A stretch of 64,000 nucleotides of DNA from NCBI GenBank assembly GCA_016987375.1, contig PJRA01000403.1, positions 387,821-451,820 on the forward strand, given 5' to 3'. The notes beneath the pieces were generated by a model. It did not search any database. It was given only the letters and a program-made list of their open reading frames with translations, and was not told the DNA's origin. Of this stretch, positions 13,411 to 23,655 are shown piece after piece. A program made the position numbers and the translations under genes. This DNA is from Brachionus koreanus (lineage: Eukaryota > Rotifera > Eurotatoria > Ploima > Brachionidae). Position 1 is the stretch's first letter. Each line of letters begins with the position of its first letter.

Positions 13411-14296
13411 NNNNNNNNNNNNNNNNNNNNNNNNNNNNNNNNNNNNNNNNNNNNNNNNNNNNNNNNNNNNNNNNNNNNNNNNNNNNNNNNNNNNNNNNNN
13501 NNNNNNNNNNNNNNNNNNNNNNNNNNNNNNNNNNNNNNNNNNNNNNNNNNNNNNNNNNNNNNNNNNNNNNNNNNNNNNNNNNNNNNNNNNNNNNNNNNNN
13601 NNNNNNNNNNNNNNNNNNNNNNNNNNNNNNNNNNNNNNNNNNNNNNNNNNNNNNNNNNNNNNNNNNNNNNNNNNNNNNNNNNNNNNNNNNNNNNNNNNNN
13701 NNNNNNNNNNNNNNNNNNNNNNNNNNNNNNNNNNNNNNNNNNNNNNNNNNNNNNNNNNNNNNNNNNNNNNNNNNNNNNNNNNNNNNNNNNNNNNNNNNNN
13801 NNNNNNNNNNNNNNNNNNNNNNNNNNNNNNNNNNNNNNNNNNNNNNNNNNNNNNNNNNNNNNNNNNNNNNNNNNNNNNNNNNNNNNNNNNNNNNNNNNNN
13901 NNNNNNNNNNNNNNNNNNNNNNNNNNNNNNNNNNNNNNNNNNNNNNNNNNNNNNNNNNNNNNNNNNNNNNNNNNNNNNNNNNNNNNNNNNNNNNNNNNNN
14001 NNNNNNNNNNNNNNNNNNNNNNNNNNNNNNNNNNNNNNNNNNNNNNNNNNNNNNNNNNNNNNNNNNNNNNNNNNNNNNNNNNNNNNNNNNNNNNNNNNNN
14101 NNNNNNNNNNNNNNNNNNNNNNNNNNNNNNNNNNNNNNNNNNNNNNNNNNNNNNNNNNNNNNNNNNNNNNNNNNNNNNNNNNNNNNNNNNNNNNNNNNNN
14201 NNNNNNNNNNNNNNNNNNNNNNNNNNNNNNNNNNNNNNNNNNNNNNNNNNNNNNNNNNNNNNNNNNNNNNNNNNNNNNNNNNNNNNNNNNNNNNNN
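13411..14296. other. Assembly gap (886 N)
   Basis: A run of N. Open frames crossing it have no meaning. A repetitive element is a likely cause, given the transposon-like terminus at its left edge. Confidence 0.95.
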
Positions 14297-15884
14297 AGAA
14301 AGTCCCTTTTTAAAAATTTTTTTTTGCAATATTATAGCTAATTTTTAGTAGTTTATAAATAAATATATGATCCCTTGATCAATTGCATGAATATCTTTAC
14401 TCATTTTTTTACATCTCGATGATATGATATCTCGAAATTTTTTTAATTTAGATCTAGCTATTTATATAAGGTTCAGTTCATTAAAAAATCGACCTTTTTT
14501 AAAATTTTTTTTTTCTATATTTTTATGTATTTTTGGGATGAGGATTAAAAAAACATTTAAAACATGACTCAAGCATAAACTAAAATTGACTTTTAAAAAA
14601 AGTGAATCAAAACATAAAAAAAAATTTTAAATTCTGTGAATAAAACATTTATTTTTTTTTACTGTTTTGGTCAGTATTTTTTTGATTTACTTTTGCTTAC
14701 CGTTTAGTTTTTATACCCGGAAAGTCAATGCAATCAATTAAACAACATCCTACTAAATTTATACAAATTGCCGAGTCCAAAAAATATCTACAACTACAAA
14801 AAGTACACAGAGTGTTTGTCATGGCATTTGTAATTGTTGAATCCATCTGTCTCACACAGTCTAATTATTGAATCTAAATATTATTTTGATTCTTGTTTCA
14901 CTATAACTTTAGCCAAAGCACAAACTGGAGTTTCTTGAGTAACAATCGCCCTTGATTCTTTCTTTACTACTTGCTCAAATATTTCAAAAACTTGTGATAA
15001 ATTATATTTTAATCTATATTTTATGTTTTAGTCACGATTTTCAACATTAAATTTCATTAAAGTTAAAGTTTAATGTTTAATAACATAATTGAATCATAAA
15101 TTTCAAGTTAATGTTTATTGTTATTCATTGTTTTAGAAAGTCAACATTCAAAATTTTTATTTAGATGTTGTTTTTTTGGTTTCACATTTTATATGTTAAT
15201 GGTCATCTGTAATTTTGTATGAAGTTTAAATTATTATCAAAATAAACTCTTTATCTCATTCCATTTCATAGTTATACCTTTTTTTGATATTTTTGACTAC
15301 AAATTGAATTTTGAAAAATAACGCAAAATCATAACTATTTGAATTTAATTTTTTTCATGATCTAAATTAGCGTTTTTATAAGCTTTAATAAAAATATGCT
15401 ACTTTAATTTTTTTGTCTCTTATGAAAAAAAATAAGAAAATACAAAAACCTATGATATTTAACTTTAAGTCTTCTTCATGAATAGACATTATGACATTAT
15501 GAATGACAAAGCTCATGATAAATTATTTTCAGTTTTTAGTAATTCTTTGTTTTACAAAATCACTTATCGCCACCTCAATCTCATAAGTATTTATTGAAAA
15601 AAAAGAAAAAATAGTCAAAAATAAGCCTTAATTTTTCAATTTTAAAATTATTTGTAATTAAGCCGGTAGTTAGGCCTTTCCAACAAAGTCACTTCCGATA
15701 AATTTCGATCCATAGTTGAAATAATTATTTTTTATTTATTATAATTTTTAATTAATTAAAATAGTAATAGAATGAAACAAATAAGAAATAACCGAAATGG
15801 ACTGAAATCTACAATTAACTGAAATGACGGACTCAATATCTGAAAAGAAATGGACAATAAAAATTAAAAACAAGAAAAAAGTTG
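14297..15884. other. AT-rich spacer with a possible eroded coding fragment
   Basis: Mostly low-complexity. On the minus strand, about 15012-14890 reads 'SQVFEIFEQVVKKESRAI' and 'VCALAKVIVKQES' without stops and is less AT-rich than its surroundings. It may be a transposase or gene relic. I could not assign it to a family. Confidence 0.3.
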
Positions 15885-16445
15885 TCAATTATGAATAAAA
15901 TCGAAATAATTGCATATACTATTAAGATATCGAATTGTATTTGAATTGTTGTATTTTTCAACGATTCGTTTGATTCTTTGATCACGAATACGTTGATTCT
16001 TTCGTTTAGTGTTCGAATCGCCATTTTCGATGTCATTAAGATCACGTTCAACTTTAAATTGTACTTTAACTATATGTTGGATAAATACTGGTGTTTGAGG
16101 GTGAGAAATTGCAACTCTCTTGTTGAAAACTCGATGCCAAGCTTCTAAATGGTTCTCGACAAATCAGACAGAATATTGTCCTACATATTCCAAACACTGA
16201 TTTGAAATAAAGGTTCCTTGCGGTCCTTTTTTTTGTCGACGACAAACCCCTTCTTGTGGAACAACTTCTCCGATGTAGCTGGTCTCAAAATAATCATAAA
16301 GTGAGTCCAATTTGAAGGACATCTTTTTCGATTATTTCAAAAACATTTACTACGTCCTCCACTGGTACAAACGGTAAAAACTACATTGTCGGATCGAAAC
16401 TTGTCGGAAGTGGCTGTTGAAAAGGTCTGCCAGCCAATCAAACCA
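15885..16445 (-). pseudogene. Decayed MULE (Mutator-like) transposase, C-terminal part
   Basis: The minus strand reads, with frame changes, 'VPVEDVVNVFEIIEKDV', 'LDSLYDYFETSYIGEVV', 'KGPQGTFISNQCLEYV' and then 'NHLEAWHRVFNKRVAISHP' with 'PVFIQHIVKVQ'. These follow in order the C-terminal region of FLYWCH-associated MULE-type transposases (DYFEDTYIG, FPP..WN, RTNN.VE.WHR.FN, HP....FI). The last segment stays open to a stop at 15885-15887 and carries a basic tail (NTKRKNQRIRDQRIKR). Frameshifts near 16260-16330 and a stop near 16170 make it inactive. The catalytic DDE part is not seen upstream (beyond 16445), so the copy is truncated. Confidence 0.7.
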
Positions 16446-17800
16446 TATTTTATAATAAAAAATTCAATAAAATTAGAGAATTATTTATTTTTTTAACTTT
16501 TTAAATCAAAAATAAAAATTAATTTCTTTGCGCTTATTTTTTTTAACTTTTTTTTTCTTTAAGTATCTAAGAAAATCGTAGTGATTTGCTGCTCAATCTA
16601 ATTCGATTCTGTCTGTAAAAATCCCAAAATACCAAAGATGGATTCAGATTTAGCTTTTTCATTAAAATTATTTTTAAATTTCAACAACTTACACATGTTG
16701 CGGATTTGATACTTGATGATCAAAATTAAAAAAAAATCATTGATAATATTTTATTAGCCTTTATTTTTTTAACTTCATTATTTTGAAAATCTAAATAAAA
16801 ATATTCATCTAGTTAAATTTTTCATCAAATATGCCTTCTTTCAAAAGAAAGATTCTGATATCCTAAATTTTAAGAAACAATAAATTTTCTAAAAAATAAG
16901 CTTAAAAGCTTAGCAGCTTTTACATCCAGATTATTAAAAAGGGATCATCAATGGGGATAATTTTTCATCCTTATTACAAAATTTTTCTAACGGAGCATAT
17001 TGTAAAGATTTGTAAATAATTATGCAAAAAGGTTCCTTAATCTTCCTAAAACTTACCTACTACAGTCCTTGAGAAAATTAATCTTTTTCAATGGAAAAAT
17101 TAAAAAAAAAATTTGACTCGGGGATAGAGGATTCTTTTTTTGTGAGCTTAGATTTTAAAATTCTTCTTGACTATGATTTTTATCTATTTTATGTCATAAT
17201 GAAATATCTGATAATGTTTTTCTATTTTTTTTATAAATTCTACAGCTACCCTTGACTTTATGCGCTTTATGCCTTATGACGCCATCTATTATTCTTACTT
17301 TTATGTTCTCTTTTATTAACCTTACCCTAGCGTATGATTTAATTTACCAAAAATCTAAAATAGTAAATTAGAAGCTTTATTTATGTATGTAATTCTAAAA
17401 CCAAAATTCATTTTGATAGAAAACTTAATGATCAGTAGATATTCACTATGTTTTAATATTATCATTAAAAAAAAGATGAAAATATACAAAATTAAAATAA
17501 ATATATGAAATTTGTTCTTTATTTTTCATCTATTTATTTAAATATGTCTAATTTAAGCCAAAAAACAAAAAAAAAACTTTTAAAGACTCAAAGTAAGAAC
17601 ATAATCAAAAATGTAAAGACTATTAAGTTGATTTTAATTTTATTTTTAAGTTTGCTTTGAATATTTTTTTTATTTTGATATCAATTTTCGTTCCTCAGAC
17701 GGAATTTAGGAGGATTCATTTAATTAAAATTTTTATTGAAAAAATCACAAAATTGAGATAAATTTATTCAGATTTTTAACAACTTTTACGGAAAATAAAT
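16446..17800. other. AT-rich spacer between MULE relic and myosin light chain copy 2
   Basis: No open frames or clear repeats. The part next to 17800 is the 3' flank of copy 2 and does not resemble the 3' flank of copy 1. Confidence 0.5.
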
Positions 17801-18389
17801 TTAATTGTCTTGTGGGAAAGGACCAGCCAAAACCTTGCGAACAAACACTAAAAAATTTAAATTAAAATTAAATTAATGAACATAAGTAACAGAAAAAAAT
17901 GGCAAACCGTCATAATTCATCATTCCTTCGCTGTCCTCTTTGGTGTCTGTGCTTTTCATGATTTCATCTAATTGATCTGGTGTGATTTTTTCAGCTAATA
18001 AAAATTTTATCGTAAAGTTAAAAAACTCATTATTATTTTTTACCCATGGCAACCAAGACCTGACTCAACTCAGCCAAAGACAAAAGACCGTTCGATTCCT
18101 TGTCGTACAATTTAAGACCCTCCATAAAGTCTTCGTATGTACCCCAGGTTTTTTCTGGCATTTTGAAGAATTCGCTGTAAATGGCCAAAAACTCATCAAC
18201 AGTTATGGTTTTAGTGCCAGGCTTTGGAGTTTGTCCTCTCTTTTCACATTCAGCATTGGTAACAGCCAAACCCAATGATCTCAACATATCGCCAATGTGG
18301 TGAGCATCGACTTTGCTTTCGTATTTTTTATCGAAAACTTCGAATACTTGTTTAGCATCATCAATTTTATCCTGAGGTAAGCTAGCCAT
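17801..18389 (-). CDS. Essential myosin light chain, copy 2
   Basis: Same 159-residue product class as copy 1, with Asp at residue 65. Exons 18044-18389, 17908-17994 and 17801-17847. Splice phases match the other copies exactly (codon split after the first base at both junctions). Intron 1 is only 49 bp against about 456 bp in copy 1 and 790 bp in copy 3, so it has been shortened. Exon 2 is identical in sequence to copy 3, whereas the 5' flank matches copy 1, so this copy is a mosaic and gene conversion is likely. Full length, no lesion; expected to be functional. Role: structural light chain on the myosin lever arm. Confidence 0.92.
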
Positions 18390-19394
18390 TTTGTTCTCAA
18401 AATAAATCGATTATTATTCTAAAATAATATAATATAAATTTATAAAAGAAAAAAAGAAAAGATATTGAGTATTACGCTTTGCTAAAGAAAAAAATAATAA
18501 TATATTTCCAGATAAACATATTAATATTTAAACTATTCGAAGTAAAATTAAAGATAAAAAGTGTTTATGCTGTTTATGCCTTTTGTTAACCCAGCTTTTC
18601 TTTTATTCAATTCTATGATTGGTTTTAACAATGGAAAAAATTCTCGCTTATGTTTTACAAAATTTCTGTATTTGTATGATTTATGTTCAATTTCATATTT
18701 CTTTAGGCATACTTTTTGCTGAACTTTATTGATTATGCTAGCTAAAATAAGATAAATTGTGTGCTGGGTTATCTAAACGAAGCTTTTTGGCATAAATATT
18801 GAAAAGATGAACTAAAAACTCCTTATATAGAAAAGGCGCCTTGATGAATAGAATATTTTGAAAAGCGTTTCATCACCACCTGAATATATTCTTAAAATCA
18901 AACTAAATAAGCCATTATAAACTAATACCACTGGTTTTATTCCATACGTAATCTGATCTAGACAAACAACAAAATAAAATTTTCAATTATTGTTTTCGTA
19001 GTGAAATTTTTTTTTAAATAAAAAACTTTCTTCAAATTTATATAGATGCTTAAAACATATTTATTATTCCAAAAGATTAAAACAAAAAAAAAGTAGAACT
19101 TAAGCTATAAACTAATATTCCAATTACAATCCGAAACTATCTGATTAACATGAACGCTATGTTAATGTTCATATATAGGAATAATTCAAATCAGAATTTA
19201 GATCAGAATATATCGGAATAATAAAACTATTAGCAAACAGAATACCTACCACAATGGATTACTATAACTTTGCTGATAGAATAGCTTCCATATTTTCCAA
19301 ATTAATTATTATTATAACTCAATTCAAATATAGCAATTTAATATAGGCAAGCAATATGATTAGAACATTGGCTGAAGCTAGAGAAAAAAATTAG
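17801..19394. repeat. Duplicated block B (myosin light chain copy 2 plus about 1 kb 5' flank)
   Basis: Counterpart of 8738-10735 in the same orientation. Similarity starts at the stop codon and ends at about 19394, where the two sequences part abruptly after 'gctagagaaaaaaatta'. The roughly 7-kb insert between the two blocks holds the pogo/LINE nest, the gap and the MULE relic. Confidence 0.9.
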
Positions 19395-19641
19395 TTTACA
19401 CTCTTTTTTGAAGAATACTGAGTGTTGTTTAAACTTATTTGGCATAAATTAAAAAGATTAAAAAACTTGCGCCAGTTAAGCCTAGTAAATAATTATTAGA
19501 ATCTTTAGGGTATAAAATAAGTTATTTTATACGAATGTTGTTAATATTTATTTGAAAATTCAAAAAAAAAATAATATAATTTTAACAATTAAAAAACAGA
19601 TAAAATTTTAGATTTAAGATTAGATTTTAAAAGTTTTGACA

Positions 19642-20970
19642 ATGGCTAGCTTACCTCAGGATAAAATTGATGATGCTAAACAAGTATTCGAAGTTTTCGA
19701 TAAAAAATACGAAAGCAAAGTCGATGCTCACCACATTGGCGATATGTTGAGATCATTGGGTTTGGCTGTTACCAATGCTGAATGTGAAAAGAGAGGACAA
19801 ACTCCAAAGCCTGGCACTAAAACCATAACTGTTGATGAGTTTTTGGCCATTTACAGCGAATTCTTCAAAATGCCAGAAAAAACCTGGGGTACATACGAAG
19901 ACTTTATGGAGGGTCTTAAATTGTACGACAAGGAATCGAACGGTCTTTTGTCTTTGGCTGAGTTGAGTCAGGTCTTGGTTGCTATGGGTAAGTTTACTTA
20001 ATTTCATTAAAAATTTTTTCAAGCCAGGAACTTAGCTGATAATAAATTTTTTATTTTACATAATTCGCTGTATAATTGAAATTAAAACATAAATAATGCC
20101 CACATACAGATTATCTTTAAATTATTAGAAGATTCAATTTATTTTTAGATTTTTTTCTGACTACCTGAATATTTTTAATCACTTTTCAGTAAGAGGTACA
20201 ATATTTATTTATAAATATTTTAAAACATCATTTTTTTATGCCTGCTTAATGCAATAATTAAGAATAATTTTTTTATACAGATTTACAAATTTTAAAATAA
20301 AATTAAATGTTAAAAAATAATTAGATTTTTTATACTTTTTAAACTGAATTAGAATATATTTGAAATATGTAAGAAATAACTTAATTGAATAATTATTAAC
20401 TTCATTCTATAAAGTTAATTTTTTTTGGTCCATATATTTAAAATTACTAATTTTTTCTTTATTAATAAAAAAGTTCCTTTTTTTCTTTAAATAAAATTTT
20501 ACAGTGCCTCAACATTTTTTTTAAATAAATGTTTCATAAAACCTTAAGTTTAAGAAATTTTTTTAAAATGTCATTCTGTTCTATTTTTTTAAAAATAGAA
20601 ATTTTATATTAAAAAAATTCAAAATAAATTGAAACTTTCATTTTTTTAGAAAAAATAATTCTGAAACTGATTTACTTTTGATTTAAAAAATGGTGTTTTT
20701 TTATATATTTTTCAAAAAAAAATATTTATAAATATTTTAAATAAACAAAAATATACATATGTTTTTTGAATTTTAAGCTGAAAAAATCACACCAGATCAA
20801 TTAGATGAAATCATGAAAAGCACAGACACCAAAGAGGACAGCGAAGGAATGATGAATTATGACGGTTTGCCATTTTTTCTATTACTTATGTTCATTAATT
20901 TAATTTTAATTTAAATTTTTTAGTGTTTGTTCGCAAGGTTTTGGCTGGTCCTTTCCCACAAGACAACTAG
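19642..20970 (+). CDS. Essential myosin light chain, copy 3
   Basis: Plus-strand copy standing head-to-head with copy 2. Exons 19642-19987, 20778-20864 and 20924-20970 give 159 residues identical to copy 2. I chose the ATG at 19642 because it gives the same MASLPQDK start as the other copies; the preceding codons are not conserved between copies. Intron 1 is long (790 bp) and begins GTAAGTTTACTTAATTT, close to copy 1, so the long intron is probably ancestral. A TATAAAATAA lies at 19511-19520, about 130 bp upstream, and could be a TATA box. An AATAAA at 21079-21084 lies about 110 bp past the stop. The 5' flank differs from that of copies 1 and 2, so expression may differ although the proteins do not. 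Confidence 0.92.
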
Positions 20971-21582
20971 AATAGAGAATTTTCGTAATTAACGTTTTTT
21001 TTTGAAAATATATTTATTTAATAATAATTTTATTTTTAACTTGAAATTTTTGCTTAATGTATTTTGACATAATGTTCTAATAAACTTGAATTTTGAGTTA
21101 TTTTTATTTTTTTCTATTATGAGATTAAAATATCTTAATTGACATACACATTCTCAATAAGTTGGCTCAGACAAATTAATTTGCTATCGATACACCATTT
21201 CGTAATAAGATATCTGATTATAGGACTTACTGGGCAAATACAACATGCTGCAAGTCTACCTGAGAATTCTTGTCATTCATTATTGTCCAATAAAATTGAG
21301 AATATTGTAAATTAACTAATTATTGATAATGATCACACTTTAGTAATCGTCTCAACTAATTAGCTGTAATATTCTTAGGTAAAAATTGGCCATTCGAAAA
21401 GTCAATGAATGACAATTCACTCAATTAGTACTGAGTAATCATTCATATAAATTAAATTCATTGAATTTTAATTCATCAAACCACTCTAAAATTTAAAAAA
21501 ATTGATATAAATAATATCAACTTTTTGATACATTACAATTAAAGTAATAAAAATTTAAAAGAAATAAGAATTAGAATAAAAA
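20971..21582. other. Intergenic region and probable bHLH promoter
   Basis: Contains the 3' flank of myosin light chain copy 3, then a stretch rich in TAATTA/TCAATTAG-type homeodomain-like cores at 21140-21480. An inverted pair occurs here: GTCATTCATT near 21272 and AATGAATGAC near 21436. It may be an enhancer or promoter for the bHLH gene; motif content alone is weak evidence in DNA this AT-rich. Confidence 0.35.
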
Positions 21583-22329
21583 ATGGCTCAGTATAATTAT
21601 AACTGGAACATTTCACCATACCAAAGTACTCCATCTAACTATTTCTATCAAACTTCTACCACAAGTAATGCTTATCAAGATATCAATCCATTCATGCCCT
21701 TGAATGGATCATATGTTACAACTCCATCAAGTGATAATAAGACATTTTCGAGCGGTTATGCATCCGAAAATAGCTCGTTCAACTCGCCACCTGTAATGAA
21801 ATTAAATTATGGCTTTAGTCCTAACAACAATTTACATTTACAAAATTACGCTGAATTTGCTACCAATTCTAATAAAAGATCACGTGACTTTGAAGAAAGT
21901 TTTTCGAATTATTATGCTGACGCAAATCTTAATGATTTTTCGGAACCAAAAACTAAGAAAAACAAATTATCAAAAAAGAGTTGCTATGAGTTTGATGAAC
22001 AAGATTATGAAAACCTTGATTTTAGCTTAACTGGTAGTCAAATAGATTCTCAGAACAATCAAGATAAAAAGAAAAGGGTATTGACTAGAAGTCAAAGGGT
22101 TGCTGCAAACATGAGGGAAAGAAAGAGAATGTGTATTATGAATGACTGTTTTATTAAATTAAGAGAAGCTTTACCGATCACTACTGGACGAAAGCGAAGG
22201 AAAATGTCGCGTTTAGACATAGTTGTAGGTGCTATGGAATACATTGCGTATTTGGAAGAATTGTTAGAAAAAGATATTCCTGGCGAAATTAATTTTGAAG
22301 CTTATCAAAATAGTTTGTATTTAATTTAA
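21583..22329 (+). CDS. Basic helix-loop-helix transcription factor (intronless)
   Basis: A 248-residue protein from one exon. The N-terminal two-thirds is Asn/Ser/Tyr-rich and disordered-looking. The bHLH is at about residues 165-230: a basic region with TRSQRVAANMRERKRM (the R.AAN.RER core of class II factors), helix 1 (MNDCFIKLREALP), a long basic loop (TTGRKRRKM) and helix 2 (SRLDIVVGAMEYIAYLEELL). The basic region and the Ile-rich helix 2 recall the Fer/Ptf1a/atonal-like superfamily, but the loop is longer and more basic than usual, so I give no orthologue. It should bind E-boxes as a heterodimer with a class I partner. Lack of introns is common for this class. An AATAAA lies at 22415-22420. 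Confidence 0.85.
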   Translation: MAQYNYNWNISPYQSTPSNYFYQTSTTSNAYQDINPFMPLNGSYVTTPSSDNKTFSSGYASENSSFNSPPVMKLNYGFSPNNNLHLQNYAEFATNSNKRSRDFEESFSNYYADANLNDFSEPKTKKNKLSKKSCYEFDEQDYENLDFSLTGSQIDSQNNQDKKKRVLTRSQRVAANMRERKRMCIMNDCFIKLREALPITTGRKRRKMSRLDIVVGAMEYIAYLEELLEKDIPGEINFEAYQNSLYLI

Positions 22330-23162
22330 TCAATTAATTAATTATGTAAATTCTAATGTACATTAATTCCAATTTTTAGTTTAAATTTTTTAAATTAATA
22401 TTTTTTTATATTTTAATAAAAGTTTAATTAAAAAATTTAAAATTTTTATTCAATTTACTAGCCATCTGCTATTAAAATATTCCATATTCTAATACAATAT
22501 ATTATATTTAATATATTTTATATTCAATATTAATTATGCAAAAATATTGATTATAAATTTACACGAAAATCAAAATTATTATGTTTTCTTTCTATATTTA
22601 ATTTATAATTATATTCCTCTCAATTTATATTCTTTTTTATTTGTTAAAATAATGACAAAATAATGTTATTTAAAAAAAAACTTGGATTTGCAAATATTAT
22701 CTGAAGAACAAGAACACTTAAATAATCACATCAATCGAGAATAAATGTAAATTTTTCATGATTGACTGGTTATTTTTTTTTTAAATTTTGTGTTTCAAAT
22801 AAATTAACTTAACCGATTCAAGCTAAAAGTGTCTAATATTTGGAATATATTCCATATTTATCTACCCCTATGGTTCTTTTTAATAAACTCAATAAATAAA
22901 TATATTTTGTCAACTATATTAAATTCTTTGAATATCTATTTCGAGATTAATAAGATGCTTTCCTAAAATTTTATGCAATTTTTCCGAAAAATTTAAAAAA
23001 AATAGAAGATGAAATTATGATTTTTCCATTTTTTCCAACAAATTTAACAGCATAAGCTCAATTATTGAATTGTAATTACTTAGAATAAAACTTAAACGAT
23101 CAATATTTTCCTTTTTTCTTAAAGTGAGTTACATTGAAGTTAATCTAATGGTCAGAAATTCG
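22330..23162. other. AT-rich spacer, no gene
   Basis: 3' flank of the bHLH gene with a polyadenylation signal at 22415-22420, then AT-rich DNA without coding potential. Confidence 0.5.
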
Positions 23163-23366
23163 TTCTTCAAATAGAAAAAAAAGTGAAAGAGTTGTTGTTT
23201 CACCAACTCAATAGTTCAGGAAGTCAACTTCAAAATTTGTGCAAATTCTGCCACGCATTATAGAATGTTGAAATATTGAAAATAAATCGCAATCAACATG
23301 CACAGATTTTGCTGACTTCCGCAGTTGGTGAAACAACAGTTCTTTCACTTTGTTTTATTTGAAGAA
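23163..23366. repeat. Foldback (inverted) repeat of about 200 bp, MITE-like
   Basis: The left arm (23163-23255) and right arm (about 23275-23366) are imperfect inverted copies. TTCTTCAAATAGAAAAAA pairs with the terminal TTTGTTTTATTTGAAGAA. The cores GTGAAAGAGTTGTTGTTTC and, in reverse complement of the right arm, GTGAAAGAACTGTTGTTTC continue into CACCAACT. The unpaired centre is short. Transcription through it would give a long hairpin. No convincing target duplication was seen at the edges, so the family is unknown. Confidence 0.75.
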
Positions 23367-23655
23367 AGATTGGAACAAAAGTTATAAAATTTTTTTATAT
23401 TTTTGTATTGGAAATTTTGTACAAAATTTCACTCTGATGTAAATTTATGCTTCTTTTTTTAAAGCTAATAACCAATATTTACGCAAATTCTTGTAAAAAC
23501 AAAATGCGAAACATAATTGAATCTTTAAATTAATTGTTTTTATTTAAAATCAAACTAGTTCTAATGCTAATAATTTTTTAATAGAAAAATACAAGCATAA
23601 CTGAGTAAAAAATTGTATAAAAAATAATTTTATCTGAATTTTTATTTAAATTCTT

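Noticed and set aside
13271..14348. Long open frames on both strands across 13411-14296
   Set aside because: They consist almost entirely of N and are artefacts of the gap.
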